Source of the DNA: Terriglobus sp.
GTDB lineage: Bacteria; Acidobacteriota; Terriglobia; Terriglobales; Acidobacteriaceae
Length of the DNA stretch: 8,858 bases
NCBI GenBank assembly: GCA_023265355.1
Contig: JAHFTZ010000067.1
Span: forward strand, 1 to 8,858
Reading direction: 5' to 3'
Numbering within the stretch: the stretch's first letter is position 1; each line of letters opens with the position of its first letter. A program made the translations under genes and the position numbers. Shown here in pieces: positions 1 to 6,797 of this stretch. The notes under the pieces were generated by a model. It did no database searches, was not told where the DNA came from, and saw nothing but the letters and a program-made list of their open reading frames with translations.

Positions 1-963
1 TACCCTCCGTACGATCTGGCGCTTGCAAGCCGGATGGCGGAGGTGGCGGAGTTCTACGGTCTGGACGTTCTGCATGTGCACTACGCCATTCCGCACTCCA
101 TCAGTGCTCTTCTGGCGCGACAGATGCTGGCGGCGCGTGGGGTGCGTCTGCCCTTTATTACGACCCTGCATGGCACGGACATTACGCTGGTTGGGCTGGA
201 CCGCTCGTACCTTCCGATTACGCGTTTCGGGATCGATGAGAGCGATGGCGTGACGGCGATCTCCGAGCATCTGGCGGAGCGTACGCGCGTTGCGTTTCAC
301 ACCGAACAGAAGATCGAAGTGATTCACAACTTCGTAAACTGCGACGAGTACGTGCGCAGGCCCGAGCATGCGGAGGCTCGTTTGCGCTATGCCGCGCCGG
401 GCGAGCGGCTAGTGGTGCATCTTTCCAACTTCCGCAAAGTGAAGCGCGTGCTGGATGTAGTGGAGGTCTTTGCCCGTGTGGCGAAGCATGTTCCTTCGCG
501 TCTGATGATGATCGGCGACGGCCCGGAGCGCTCTGGAGCGGAGTGGCTGGCGCGCGATCTGGGCGTTCACGATCGGATTCATTTTGTAGGGAAACAGGAC
601 CAGGTGCAGGACCTGCTTCCGCTGGCCGACCTGATGCTGATGCCGAGTGAGATGGAGTCCTTCGGTCTGGCGGCTCTGGAGGCGATGGCCTGCTCTGTCC
701 CTGTGATTGCGACGCGCGTCGGAGGCGTCCCGGAGTTGATCGATGAAGACGTGACGGGGCTGCTGTTTCCGGTGGGCGATGTTGAAAACATGGCCGCCGC
801 GGCGGTTCGTCTCCTAGGAGATGAGCCTCGGCGCGCGGCGATGGCGGAGGCGGCCCGTGGTGTAGCGCGGGACCGGTTCTGCACCACACGCATCATTCCG
901 AAGTACGAGGATTACTACCGGGCCGTGATCGAGCGCGAAAAGCGAACGACGCTCAACCGCTAA
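1..963 (+). CDS. bshA: N-acetyl-alpha-D-glucosaminyl L-malate synthase BshA, 5' end outside window
   Basis: This is a GT4-family (GT-B fold) glycosyltransferase. BshA joins GlcNAc from UDP-GlcNAc to L-malate in the cytoplasm, the first step of bacillithiol synthesis. The open frame runs from base 1 with no start codon inside, so the gene is cut by the window edge. 320 residues are present, against roughly 375-380 usual for the family, so about 55-60 N-terminal residues are missing. BshA-like sequence is visible before the first internal Met (base 34), starting [16 protein letters not shown]. Further motifs in order are [19 protein letters not shown], the SNFRKVKR segment at the start of the nucleotide-sugar domain, GDGPER, and the E-x-F-G-x4-E donor-binding motif in [15 protein letters not shown], followed by GGVPELI. 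The gene ends with TAA and converges on purS with 36 bp between them. I see no clear terminator hairpin there. Bacillithiol partner genes (bshB, bshC) are not in the window. Confidence 0.93.
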   Translation, partial: YPPYDLALASRMAEVAEFYGLDVLHVHYAIPHSISALLARQMLAARGVRLPFITTLHGTDITLVGLDRSYLPITRFGIDESDGVTAISEHLAERTRVAFHTEQKIEVIHNFVNCDEYVRRPEHAEARLRYAAPGERLVVHLSNFRKVKRVLDVVEVFARVAKHVPSRLMMIGDGPERSGAEWLARDLGVHDRIHFVGKQDQVQDLLPLADLMLMPSEMESFGLAALEAMACSVPVIATRVGGVPELIDEDVTGLLFPVGDVENMAAAAVRLLGDEPRRAAMAEAARGVARDRFCTTRIIPKYEDYYRAVIEREKRTTLNR

Positions 964-999
964 AACCACTTCTAATCTTCGGTTCACCCAAGGTTTCGA

Positions 1000-1245
1000 T
1001 TAGCCTTCGAGCGTGTAGGTGAACTCTTCGATGACGGGGTTCGTGAGGACTTCGCTGGCGATGCGCTCGACTTCAGATTTTGCGGCGTCGTGGGCGAGCG
1101 AGTCTTCCAGGGTGAGAACGAAGTATTTGCCCTGGCGCACGTCCGTGACGGCGGGATGATGCAGGCGGCGGAGCGAGTTGGCGATGGTCTGCCCCTGTGC
1201 GTCGAGCACGGTGCGCTTAAGCGTGACGTAAACGTGGGCCTTCAT
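1000..1245 (-). CDS. purS: Phosphoribosylformylglycinamidine synthase subunit PurS
   Basis: This is the small (81-residue) subunit of the three-part PurS-PurQ-PurL FGAM synthase. In this family PurS bridges the glutaminase PurQ and the synthetase PurL in step four of purine synthesis. The sequence begins MKAHVYVTLKRTVLDAQGQTI and continues through SLRRLHHPAVTDVRQGKYF, the typical PurS pattern, ending in the EFTYTLEG strand. I chose ATG 1245 because the family normally starts at M-K-A-x-V-Y-V. An in-frame GTG at 1266 would add seven residues and has a weak purine-rich stretch (GGGGA) about 8 nt upstream, so it is not excluded. ATG 1245 has no Shine-Dalgarno sequence, and a perfect TATAAT ends only 6 nt before it. 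purQ and purL are not adjacent here, so the subunit is encoded alone. Confidence 0.93.
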   Translation of the reverse strand: MKAHVYVTLKRTVLDAQGQTIANSLRRLHHPAVTDVRQGKYFVLTLEDSLAHDAAKSEVERIASEVLTNPVIEEFTYTLEG

Positions 1246-1251
1246 AAAGAA

Positions 1252-1257
1252 ATTATA
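1252..1257 (-). promoter_or_regulatory. Consensus -10 box for purS, possibly giving a leaderless mRNA
   Basis: On the minus strand the sequence reads TATAAT, then TTCTTT, then the purS ATG at 1245. A -10 box normally starts transcription about 6-8 nt downstream, which would put the first mRNA base at or beside the start codon. The -35 side is poor (TTCCGG with a 19-nt spacer is the best seen). A second AT-rich box, TATAAA (bases 1294-1289 of the minus strand), could give a longer transcript that uses the GTG at 1266 instead. Confidence 0.45.
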
Positions 1258-1486
1258 GAGGGACACGCCATTTTCCCCGGAAGCGGAATTTATAGGGCGG
1301 TGTGTGTGTTGTATCCGGAGTGGCCCGAATTCGTGATGCGGTCTACGTCGAAAGTCCCAGCGGAAATTGCACGAAAAAGCAGCGTTGCAGGTAAGATGGC
1401 GAAGTTGCCCTCCCAGACGAGTTTTCGCGGGGCGAAACTTGCATCGAATGGATGAGCACTAAATATAGAAAGCACTGGTAGAGAGA

Positions 1487-2017
1487 ATGCCCAATTATCT
1501 GGAATTGCCCGTAGGATCCAAAGCTCCTCATGAAGTCAACGTAGTGATCGAGATTCCTCTCGATGGCGTGACGAAGTTTGAGTACGACAAGCAATTGCAC
1601 GTTTTCCGATTGGACAGAAACCTATATTCGCCCGTGCATTATCCGGGAGATTACGGGTTTATTCCCTCGACCCTGGGCGATGATGGCGATCCTTTGGACG
1701 TTCTGGTGCTGGTGGATACGCCCAGCTTTCCTGGATGCGTTCAGTCCGTGCGCCCGATTGGTCTGATGGATATGATCGACAACGGCGAAGGCGACGAAAA
1801 GATTCTGGCGGTGGGATGCGCGAATCCGCGCTACTTCGACGTCAACAGCTATGAGCAGATTCATCCCCATAAGCTGAAGGAGATCATTCACTTCTTCTCT
1901 ACCTACAAGGACCTTGAAGGCAAGAAGGTGGAGATCAAGGGCTGGCGCGATGCGACCTACGCGCACGAAGTCATTGAGAAGTCCATTGCGGCTTTCAAGA
2001 ATGGAACCAAAATCTAA
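1487..2017 (+). CDS. ppa: Inorganic pyrophosphatase, family I
   Basis: This soluble Mg2+-dependent enzyme hydrolyses pyrophosphate to two phosphates, pulling biosynthetic reactions forward. The 176-residue length is normal for a bacterial family I enzyme. The signature D-G-D-P-L-D-V is at residues 66-72. Other active-site residues known from the E. coli enzyme appear one position later here: E22, K30, E32, R44, Y52, Y56, D66, D68, D71, D98, D103, K105, Y140 and K141. The catalytic set is therefore complete. The start is supported by a purine-rich GAGAG just before the ATG and by the family N-terminus. The gene is divergent from purS across about 240 bp, where only weak promoter matches are seen for ppa (for example TTGCAT at 1439 followed by TAAATA at 1460, with a short 15-nt spacer). 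A GC-rich hairpin follows the stop. Confidence 0.97.
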   Translation: MPNYLELPVGSKAPHEVNVVIEIPLDGVTKFEYDKQLHVFRLDRNLYSPVHYPGDYGFIPSTLGDDGDPLDVLVLVDTPSFPGCVQSVRPIGLMDMIDNGEGDEKILAVGCANPRYFDVNSYEQIHPHKLKEIIHFFSTYKDLEGKKVEIKGWRDATYAHEVIEKSIAAFKNGTKI

Positions 2018-2035
2018 ACGTTCTACGCTCTATCC

Positions 2036-2065
2036 GCAGCGGGCCGCCGACGAGCGGCCCGTTGT
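2036..2065 (+). terminator. GC-rich hairpin after ppa, probable terminator
   Basis: The perfect arms GGGCCGC (2041-2047) and GCGGCCC (2054-2060) enclose the 6-nt loop CGACGA. Pairing can extend outwards with G-U wobbles to about 2036 and 2065. The hairpin begins within about 20 nt of the ppa stop. The following bases (TTGTAGGTT) are only partly T-rich, so it may need Rho or act mainly as a 3'-end stabiliser. Confidence 0.6.
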
Positions 2066-2172
2066 AGGTTAATGCGAACGCGACACATCCCGCAGGTTGA
2101 GAACTTCATCGAAGAGGTAGCCGTTCCGGGTGGGACAGGTTTTCAAGGAAAGCAGTTTTTGTAGAGAAGAGC

Positions 2173-3777
2173 ATGAGCGAAACGACAGAGACACAGGCTG
2201 ACTGGAAGCCAAGGGCGAATCCCTGGCTGATCGCGGCCACTGTTGCTCTGGCGGCGTTTATGGAGGTTCTTGATACCTCGATTGCGAACGTGGCCCTTCC
2301 TCATATCTCCGGCACCCTGGGAGCAAGTCCCGACCAGGGGACCTGGGTGCTCACCAGCTATCTGGTGGCGAACGCGATCATTCTGCCTGTGGGTGGCTGG
2401 GCTTCGAGCGTCATCGGCCGGAAGAATTTTTTCCTGCTCTGCATCGTAATCTTTACGGTTGCAAGTTTTTTGTGTGGCATAGCGCCGACATTGCCTTTGC
2501 TTCTGCTCTTCCGGATTCTGCAGGGCCTGGGCGGCGGTGGTCTGCAACCGATGGCGCAGGCCATTATGGCCGACTCATTCGAACCCAGAAAGCGCGGTCT
2601 AGCCTTTTCACTCTACGGCCTGGTGGCGGTTCTGGCGCCGTCGATCGGCCCAACGCTGGGCGGCTGGATTACGGACAATTACTCGTGGCGATGGATCTTC
2701 TACATCAATATCCCGGTGGGTCTGCTGGCGTTGGTGCTGGTCACGCGCCTGGTCGACGATCCGCCATGGATCAAAGCGGATCGTAGTAATCTCTTCAAGC
2801 TCGACTATATTGGCCTGGGACTGCTGACCGTGGCGATGGGTGGCATGCAGATCATGCTGGACAAGGGCGAGGAGAAAGACTGGTTCGCTTCGAACTTTAT
2901 CCGTACCTTTGGCGTGATGTTTGTCGTCGGGCTGGTTTCGTTGATCTGGTGGGAGTGGCGGCAGAAGAACCCGATCATGAATTTGAAGCTCTTCAAGTTC
3001 AAGAACTTCGCGATCTGCTGCGGCCTGATGATTCTGGTGGGAGGCGTGCTGAACGCTTCGACTGTGCTGCAGCCGCAGTTTCTGCAGGGGTTGTTGGGAT
3101 ACACCGCAACGACGGCGGGCGAAGCACTTACGTGGGGCGGTTTATCGCTGGTGGTGGTGATGCCCCTGGCGGGTGTGGCGACGGGAAGATTCCCGGCGCG
3201 GAACCTGCTGGTGATCGGCTTCATCCTCTTCGCAGTCTCGTACTACTACACGGCCACGCATCTCACGCTGGGAATCAGCTTCGGATTTGCTTCGGTGCTG
3301 CGTGTGATCCAGGTGCTGCCGATCCCGTTCTGCTTTATCGCGATTACCAATGCGGCGTACATCGGTCTGCCGCGTGAGGCGAGCAATCAGGTCTCGGGCA
3401 TCATCAACTTCGTGCGCAACGTGGGTGGAAGTATCTTCATCGCTGTGACGGGAGCGCAGGTGACCAACCGGTCTCTCTTTCACCAGGCGCGTCTGCAGGA
3501 GAGCATGCAGAGCGGAAGCGCCGTGTTTACGCAGTCCGCGAACTCCTTCGGAGCGGCGGTTGGCGGGGGTGGCGTCGCAGGTTTGGCCACGCCCCAGGGG
3601 AATCACCTGGGACAGGCGATGATCTACCAACAGTTGAATCAGCAGGCCGCGGTGCAGGGTTATGCGGATGTCTACATGATGCTGTGCTGGATGGCGTGCG
3701 GCATGGTGTTATGCGCGTTTCTGTTGAGCGGAAACCGTCCGGGTCAAGGTGCAGCGCCTGAAGGTGCTGTGCACTAA
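2173..3777 (+). CDS. MFS multidrug efflux transporter, DHA2 (EmrB/QacA) type
   Basis: This 534-residue inner-membrane protein has the length and hydrophobic pattern of the 14-helix DHA2 drug:H+ antiporters. Visible motifs are D1 in helix 1 (LDTSIANVALPHI, residues 33-45), motif A in the helix 2-3 loop (GGWASSVIGRKNFF, 74-87), the motif B arginine R114 in FRILQGLGGGG, and motif C, the antiporter signature, in helix 5 (GLVAVLAPSIGPTLGGW, 149-165). SWRWIFYINIPVG (171-183) is also typical of EmrB. The long Q/N/G-rich segment before the last helix fits the large periplasmic loop of this family. The start ATG has a weak AGAAG ribosome site. No emrA-type membrane-fusion gene, outer-membrane channel or regulator lies beside it. 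The substrate cannot be told from sequence. The gene ends in tandem stops (TAA TGA), 7 bp from the stop of the convergent permease. Confidence 0.93.
   Translation: MSETTETQADWKPRANPWLIAATVALAAFMEVLDTSIANVALPHISGTLGASPDQGTWVLTSYLVANAIILPVGGWASSVIGRKNFFLLCIVIFTVASFLCGIAPTLPLLLLFRILQGLGGGGLQPMAQAIMADSFEPRKRGLAFSLYGLVAVLAPSIGPTLGGWITDNYSWRWIFYINIPVGLLALVLVTRLVDDPPWIKADRSNLFKLDYIGLGLLTVAMGGMQIMLDKGEEKDWFASNFIRTFGVMFVVGLVSLIWWEWRQKNPIMNLKLFKFKNFAICCGLMILVGGVLNASTVLQPQFLQGLLGYTATTAGEALTWGGLSLVVVMPLAGVATGRFPARNLLVIGFILFAVSYYYTATHLTLGISFGFASVLRVIQVLPIPFCFIAITNAAYIGLPREASNQVSGIINFVRNVGGSIFIAVTGAQVTNRSLFHQARLQESMQSGSAVFTQSANSFGAAVGGGGVAGLATPQGNHLGQAMIYQQLNQQAAVQGYADVYMMLCWMACGMVLCAFLLSGNRPGQGAAPEGAVH
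3749..3772 (+). terminator. Strong hairpin in the last codons of the efflux gene
   Basis: GTGCAGCGCC (3749-3758) can pair with GGTGCTGTGC (3763-3772) around the loop TGAA, giving ten consecutive pairs of which three are G-U wobbles in the plus-strand RNA. The hairpin ends three bases before the stop codon. No T tract follows, so a role as 3'-end or Rho-assisted terminator is an inference. On the minus strand the wobbles become mismatches, so it favours the efflux transcript. Confidence 0.35.
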
Positions 3778-3784
3778 TGAGTGG

Positions 3785-5095
3785 CTAAGAACTCGTTCGC
3801 TGCTGTGTGAATCGGGCGAGCAGGTAGAGCGGCGCTCCAAGGGTGGCGATGCCGAGAGTGAAGGCCAGCGCGGGGATGCTGGCTACCTTTTCCGTTCTGG
3901 AAACGTAGAGCGCAAACGCGGTGAGCAGCATGGGTCCGCTTCCGAGTGCGACGGCGACCCACGTTGGGCCCGGCACGCGGAAGGGGCGTGGAAGTTCCGG
4001 TTCGCGTTGACGAAGGATCACGAGCGCGGCGAACTCCAGTGCCAGCGAGAGCCCCCAGAGCGTGATGTCTATGGTAATGAGGCGCTCGAAGGTGAGGCCT
4101 AGAGCCATCGCCCAGCAGGTGGCGCAGGCAAGCACGCAGACCCAGGGGACGCCGTTGTCTAAACGTCGCGTGAAGACCTTTGGCAGCAGATTGTCCGTCG
4201 CCATGGCATAGGGAAGGCGTGTGTACGAGAGCGTAAGCGCGTTGAAGGTGCCGAGCGAATCGAGTGCGCCTGCAGCGACGATGAGCAGGGCAAGGCCGGG
4301 GCCTCCGAGGAGACGGCCCGCGTCGGCCCAGGCTCCTGTGCTGAACTGGTCTGCCGGAATACCGGCCCAGGCGACGGCCGCGATGGGAATGAAATACGTC
4401 AGCATGACAATGAGCGCGGCCAGCAGCATGGCGCGCGGGTAGTTGCGCTGCGGGTTGTCGACCTCGCCCGCGATGGTGGTGGCGTTGTCCCAACCCATGT
4501 AGTTCCACATGGCGACGAGGACCGCGGAGGCGAGATCCGGTTTGGTAAGAGCCCCCAGATGCGCGTGGGGTGTATGCAGGCCTCTGTAAAAGGCGAGCCC
4601 GATGAGGGCGAAGTACGGCGCAATGGCGATAAACCAGAGGCCAACGGAGCCTCTTCCCACGGCGTTGGTGCCTTTGAGATTCCAGGCTGTTGCGGTGAGG
4701 ACGACGGCGAGTTTGATGGCGAGGCCACGATGACCGCTGGTGATCTCCGGAGCGAGGTGTGTGAGGTAGCTCACAAAGAGCGTCGGATAGATGGCCATGT
4801 CGAAGACGGAGGCTGAGAGCGAGAGCCACGCTTCCTGAAATCCCCAGAAGGGGCCAAGCGCGCGGCGCACCCAGGCGTAGAAGCCGCCCTCTTCCGGGAT
4901 GGCTGAGGCGAGTTCGCCGATCATGAGCGCGGTGGGCAGGCTCCAGACGAAGGGCAGAAGCGCGAGAAGGATCAGCGCACGACCGTATCCAGCGAAGCCA
5001 ATGATGTCTTCCAGGCCATAGGGGCCGCCGGAGACCATGAAGTAGGTTGCGGCAAGGAGCGGGAGGAGGCGAAGTTTTCCTGACCGCTTGGACAT
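3785..5095 (-). CDS. APC-family amino acid/polyamine permease (plant PUT/LAT-like)
   Basis: This 436-residue inner-membrane protein of about 12 helices takes up amino acids or polyamines by ion-coupled transport. The broken first helix carries the substrate-binding motif GGPYGLED (residues 23-30). IGELASAIPEEGGFYAWV (59-76) and NYMGWDNATTIAGEVDNP (198-215) closely resemble the plant polyamine-uptake (PUT/LAT) branch of the APC superfamily, as I remember those sequences. YTRLPYAMATDNLLP (291-305) is a usual APC helix 8 region, and PRPFRVPG (369-376) is the usual loop before the last helices. Substrate is not certain: polyamine, or a neutral or basic amino acid. The ATG at 5095 has no Shine-Dalgarno sequence, but a promoter-like pair ends 8 nt upstream. 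The gene follows the unknown 220-residue gene on the same strand after 66 bp and converges with the efflux gene. Confidence 0.9.
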   Translation of the reverse strand: MSKRSGKLRLLPLLAATYFMVSGGPYGLEDIIGFAGYGRALILLALLPFVWSLPTALMIGELASAIPEEGGFYAWVRRALGPFWGFQEAWLSLSASVFDMAIYPTLFVSYLTHLAPEITSGHRGLAIKLAVVLTATAWNLKGTNAVGRGSVGLWFIAIAPYFALIGLAFYRGLHTPHAHLGALTKPDLASAVLVAMWNYMGWDNATTIAGEVDNPQRNYPRAMLLAALIVMLTYFIPIAAVAWAGIPADQFSTGAWADAGRLLGGPGLALLIVAAGALDSLGTFNALTLSYTRLPYAMATDNLLPKVFTRRLDNGVPWVCVLACATCWAMALGLTFERLITIDITLWGLSLALEFAALVILRQREPELPRPFRVPGPTWVAVALGSGPMLLTAFALYVSRTEKVASIPALAFTLGIATLGAPLYLLARFTQQRTSS

Positions 5096-5103
5096 TAAAA
5101 GAG

Positions 5104-5133
5104 AGTATCGCGCCGTCGAAGACGCGGCTCCAA
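5104..5133 (-). promoter_or_regulatory. Candidate promoter of the APC permease
   Basis: On the minus strand TTGGAG (5133-5128) is followed after 18 nt by GATACT (5109-5104), each a fair match to a sigma-70 box. The -10 ends 8 nt before the permease ATG, so the transcript would have almost no leader. The match is by eye only. Confidence 0.35.
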
Positions 5134-5161
5134 TAATCCGGCAGACAAAAACAGAGCCGCG
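5123..5161. repeat. 8-bp inverted repeat overlapping the permease -35 region
   Basis: CGCGGCTC (5123-5130) and GAGCCGCG (5154-5161) are perfect inverted copies separated by 23 bp. The right arm touches the stop codon of the upstream unknown gene and the left arm overlaps the candidate -35 box of the permease. In minus-strand RNA the T-rich run lies in the loop rather than after the stem, so it is not a classic terminator. Confidence 0.4.
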
Positions 5162-5824
5162 CTAGGCGGACCCACCTTTGTCTTCCTGATAGTGCTCGAT
5201 GTGCTTATAGATCTGGTCAGGGAATTTGAGATTGCGATAGAGGTTTCCGCAGTTTGGGTCTTCCGGATGAGGAAGGATAGGAAACTCCTGCTCAGACTGC
5301 CACTGCAGAATGCGGTCGCGCCGTGGCGGTGTGTAGTCGTGCGAATCGACCTGGTGCAACATGGCAGTGGCCTGCGCGGCACTGAAGTCGGGGTCACGTG
5401 TGAGCCAGCTTAGGACTTCTTCGTGCGAGAGGAAGTGGCGGGCGACCATGGTGAAGACGAGGCGACCGTAGTGACCGATGTCCTTTTCGGCATCGAGTGA
5501 GTCGAGCAGGTGCGCCATCATGGAGTCTTTGCGGAGTTCGTCCACTCCGCCCAAGGGATCGCCCTTCGGCTGGAGTGAGTCAGGTGAGACTTCTCCCTTG
5601 TTGATTGCTTCCGCTGTGGAGGGGGAGGGCGGTTCTTTTTCGGCGAGCGTCTCTGCCTTTTGCCCAGAATTGCGCTGTTCCGGAGCGATGGGTTGGATGT
5701 GGTTGGCAAGAAGGCGGGCGACTTCTTCTTCGGCCCGCTGTGCGCGTTCGATGGCCTGCTGCAGTTCGATGTTCTCCTCCGCGTGAACCTCTGCGGGATC
5801 GAGGGCGAGCTGGCGTTCCTTCAT
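5162..5824 (-). CDS. Unrecognised 220-residue protein with N-terminal coiled coil
   Basis: I do not recognise the family. No signal peptide or membrane segment is seen, so it is probably cytoplasmic. Residues 12-42 are a heptad-like, Glu/Ala/Gln-rich coiled coil (EENIELQQAIERAQRAEEEV). Residues 45-95 are a polar Pro/Glu/Ser-rich linker. Residues 100-215 look like a folded alpha-helical domain rich in His, Trp and Tyr (for example GHYGRLVFTMVARHFLSHEE and HPEDPNCGNLYRNLKFPDQIYKHIEHYQED). The reading frame stays open to 6025, but ATG 5824 is chosen because GGAGG lies 5 nt before it. An in-frame ATG at 5836 has no such site. The gene is divergent from the GH19 lysin (108 bp between starts) and precedes the APC permease on the same strand. 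A phage, envelope or regulatory role cannot be told from the sequence. Confidence 0.75.
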   Translation of the reverse strand: MKERQLALDPAEVHAEENIELQQAIERAQRAEEEVARLLANHIQPIAPEQRNSGQKAETLAEKEPPSPSTAEAINKGEVSPDSLQPKGDPLGGVDELRKDSMMAHLLDSLDAEKDIGHYGRLVFTMVARHFLSHEEVLSWLTRDPDFSAAQATAMLHQVDSHDYTPPRRDRILQWQSEQEFPILPHPEDPNCGNLYRNLKFPDQIYKHIEHYQEDKGGSA

Positions 5825-5844
5825 GACTGCCTCCATGGTTCCAT
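5821..5844 (-). other. 7-codon upstream ORF overlapping the start of the unknown gene
   Basis: An ATG at 5844 begins the peptide MEPWRQS and stops at TGA 5823-5821, overlapping the downstream ATG as ATGA. It has its own AAGGA (5858-5854) 9 nt upstream. The strong GGAGG site of the main gene lies inside it. This is the arrangement expected for translational coupling, but a chance ORF this short is quite possible. Confidence 0.25.
5830..5834 (-). promoter_or_regulatory. Ribosome binding site that fixes the start of the unknown gene
   Basis: On the minus strand GGAGG is followed by CAGTC and ATG (5824). It is the best Shine-Dalgarno match I noticed among the starts in the window, and it decides between the ATGs at 5824 and 5836. 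Confidence 0.65.
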
Positions 5845-5932
5845 GTTCGCTTTTCCTTCTCTTTGGATGCGTGCGGAAATCAGTGGGAATTTGTTGGCGC
5901 ATTGCGGCGTGAGCTCTGATATTGTGCGGCTC

Positions 5933-6781
5933 ATGTGTATTACAGGTGCAGTCGGTCGGGGTGCAGCGAACGTGCGGGATGACGTGCGGACGGTGCAGCT
6001 CTTGCTCAATCTGAACTCTCCGCAAAGCGCGGTTCCGCTTGACTTGGATGGTTCCTGCGGCGACGGAACCGTTGCTGCGATTGAGCTGTTTCAGAAGGGT
6101 GTGATTGGAGACAAGGATCCTGCTGGTGTGGTGACCGTCGGGGGAACGACCCTGACGGCGTTGCGTCTGGGGATGGGAGTTGCGCTGACGGAAGGAAAGC
6201 TACAGGGCATCTGTATTCACGCGTCCCCGTCCCTGGTAGCGAAGTATTTTGCGGCGCTTTTGGCGGGCATGCAGACCGGCGACATTGACACACCGCTGCG
6301 CCAGTCGCACTTTCTTGCCCAACTGGCCCACGAGAGCGGGGAGTTTCGCTATACGGAAGAGCTTGCCAGCGGAAAGCGATATGAAGGCCGGAAGGACCTT
6401 GGCAATACGGAACCCGGGGACGGCGTCCGCTTCAAGGGCAGGGGCCTGATTCAGGTCACCGGAAGGGCGAATTACACGGCATTTGGCAAATTTGTGAAGC
6501 AGGACTTCACCACGGGCGATGCCATGGGCCGGTTGGCGACGGAGGTGGCGTTTGCGGTGCAGGTGGCGGTTTGGTTCTGGGGAACGCGGGGGCTGAATCT
6601 TCTGGCAGACGCAGATAATGTGGAGGCGATTACCAGGAAGATCAACGGAGGTCTGAACGGCTTCGACGACCGCAAAGCGAAGCTGGAGCGGGCGAAGTTC
6701 TTTCTTTTGCCGCCACATAGGAACGCGCCTCCAGGTGCGGTCCTCCACGCGATGGAGGCCGTGAGTGAGAGCGTGCAATAG
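5933..6781 (+). CDS. GH19-family peptidoglycan/chitin hydrolase with peptidoglycan-binding domain
   Basis: This 282-residue protein has two domains. Residues 3-85 resemble a PG_binding_1-type repeat found on lysins (ITGAVGRGAANVRDDVRTVQ, with LDGSCGDGTVAAIELFQ). Residues 95-265 are a glycoside hydrolase 19 domain of the endolysin kind, expected to cut glycan chains of peptidoglycan or chitin. HFLAQLAHESGEF (126-138) contains the probable catalytic acid E134, and E142 or E143 is a candidate second acid. KGRGLIQVTGRANY (168-181) and ITRKINGGLNGFDDR (223-237) are hallmark segments. The frame is open from 5660, but that extension is antisense to the unknown gene. ATG 5933 is chosen because lysins of this type start at M-x-I-T-x-x-V-G-R-G. 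It has no clear ribosome site. No signal peptide is seen, so export would need a holin, a secretion system or lysis. No holin gene is nearby. Confidence 0.85.
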   Translation: MCITGAVGRGAANVRDDVRTVQLLLNLNSPQSAVPLDLDGSCGDGTVAAIELFQKGVIGDKDPAGVVTVGGTTLTALRLGMGVALTEGKLQGICIHASPSLVAKYFAALLAGMQTGDIDTPLRQSHFLAQLAHESGEFRYTEELASGKRYEGRKDLGNTEPGDGVRFKGRGLIQVTGRANYTAFGKFVKQDFTTGDAMGRLATEVAFAVQVAVWFWGTRGLNLLADADNVEAITRKINGGLNGFDDRKAKLERAKFFLLPPHRNAPPGAVLHAMEAVSESVQ

Positions 6782-6797
6782 AAAGAAGAGAGAGGGC

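Noticed and set aside
218..889. Minus-strand frame of 223 codons within bshA
   Set aside because: It is antisense to well-conserved BshA sequence and rich in Arg/Pro/Ser with no domain.
964..999. Possible terminator between bshA and purS
   Set aside because: AATC and GATT flank the stretch, but the bases between do not form a consistent stem.
1299..1310. Short GT-dinucleotide run in the purS-ppa intergenic region
   Set aside because: It has only about four units, too short to be more than chance.
3774..4829. Minus-strand frame of 351 codons in the permease region
   Set aside because: It is the same strand in another frame. Its product is Arg/His/Pro-rich and low in complexity, while the permease frame gives a coherent 12-helix protein.
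5660..5932. N-terminal extension of the lysin frame
   Set aside because: It runs antisense into the unknown gene and its sequence does not look like a lysin domain. The family start is at 5933.
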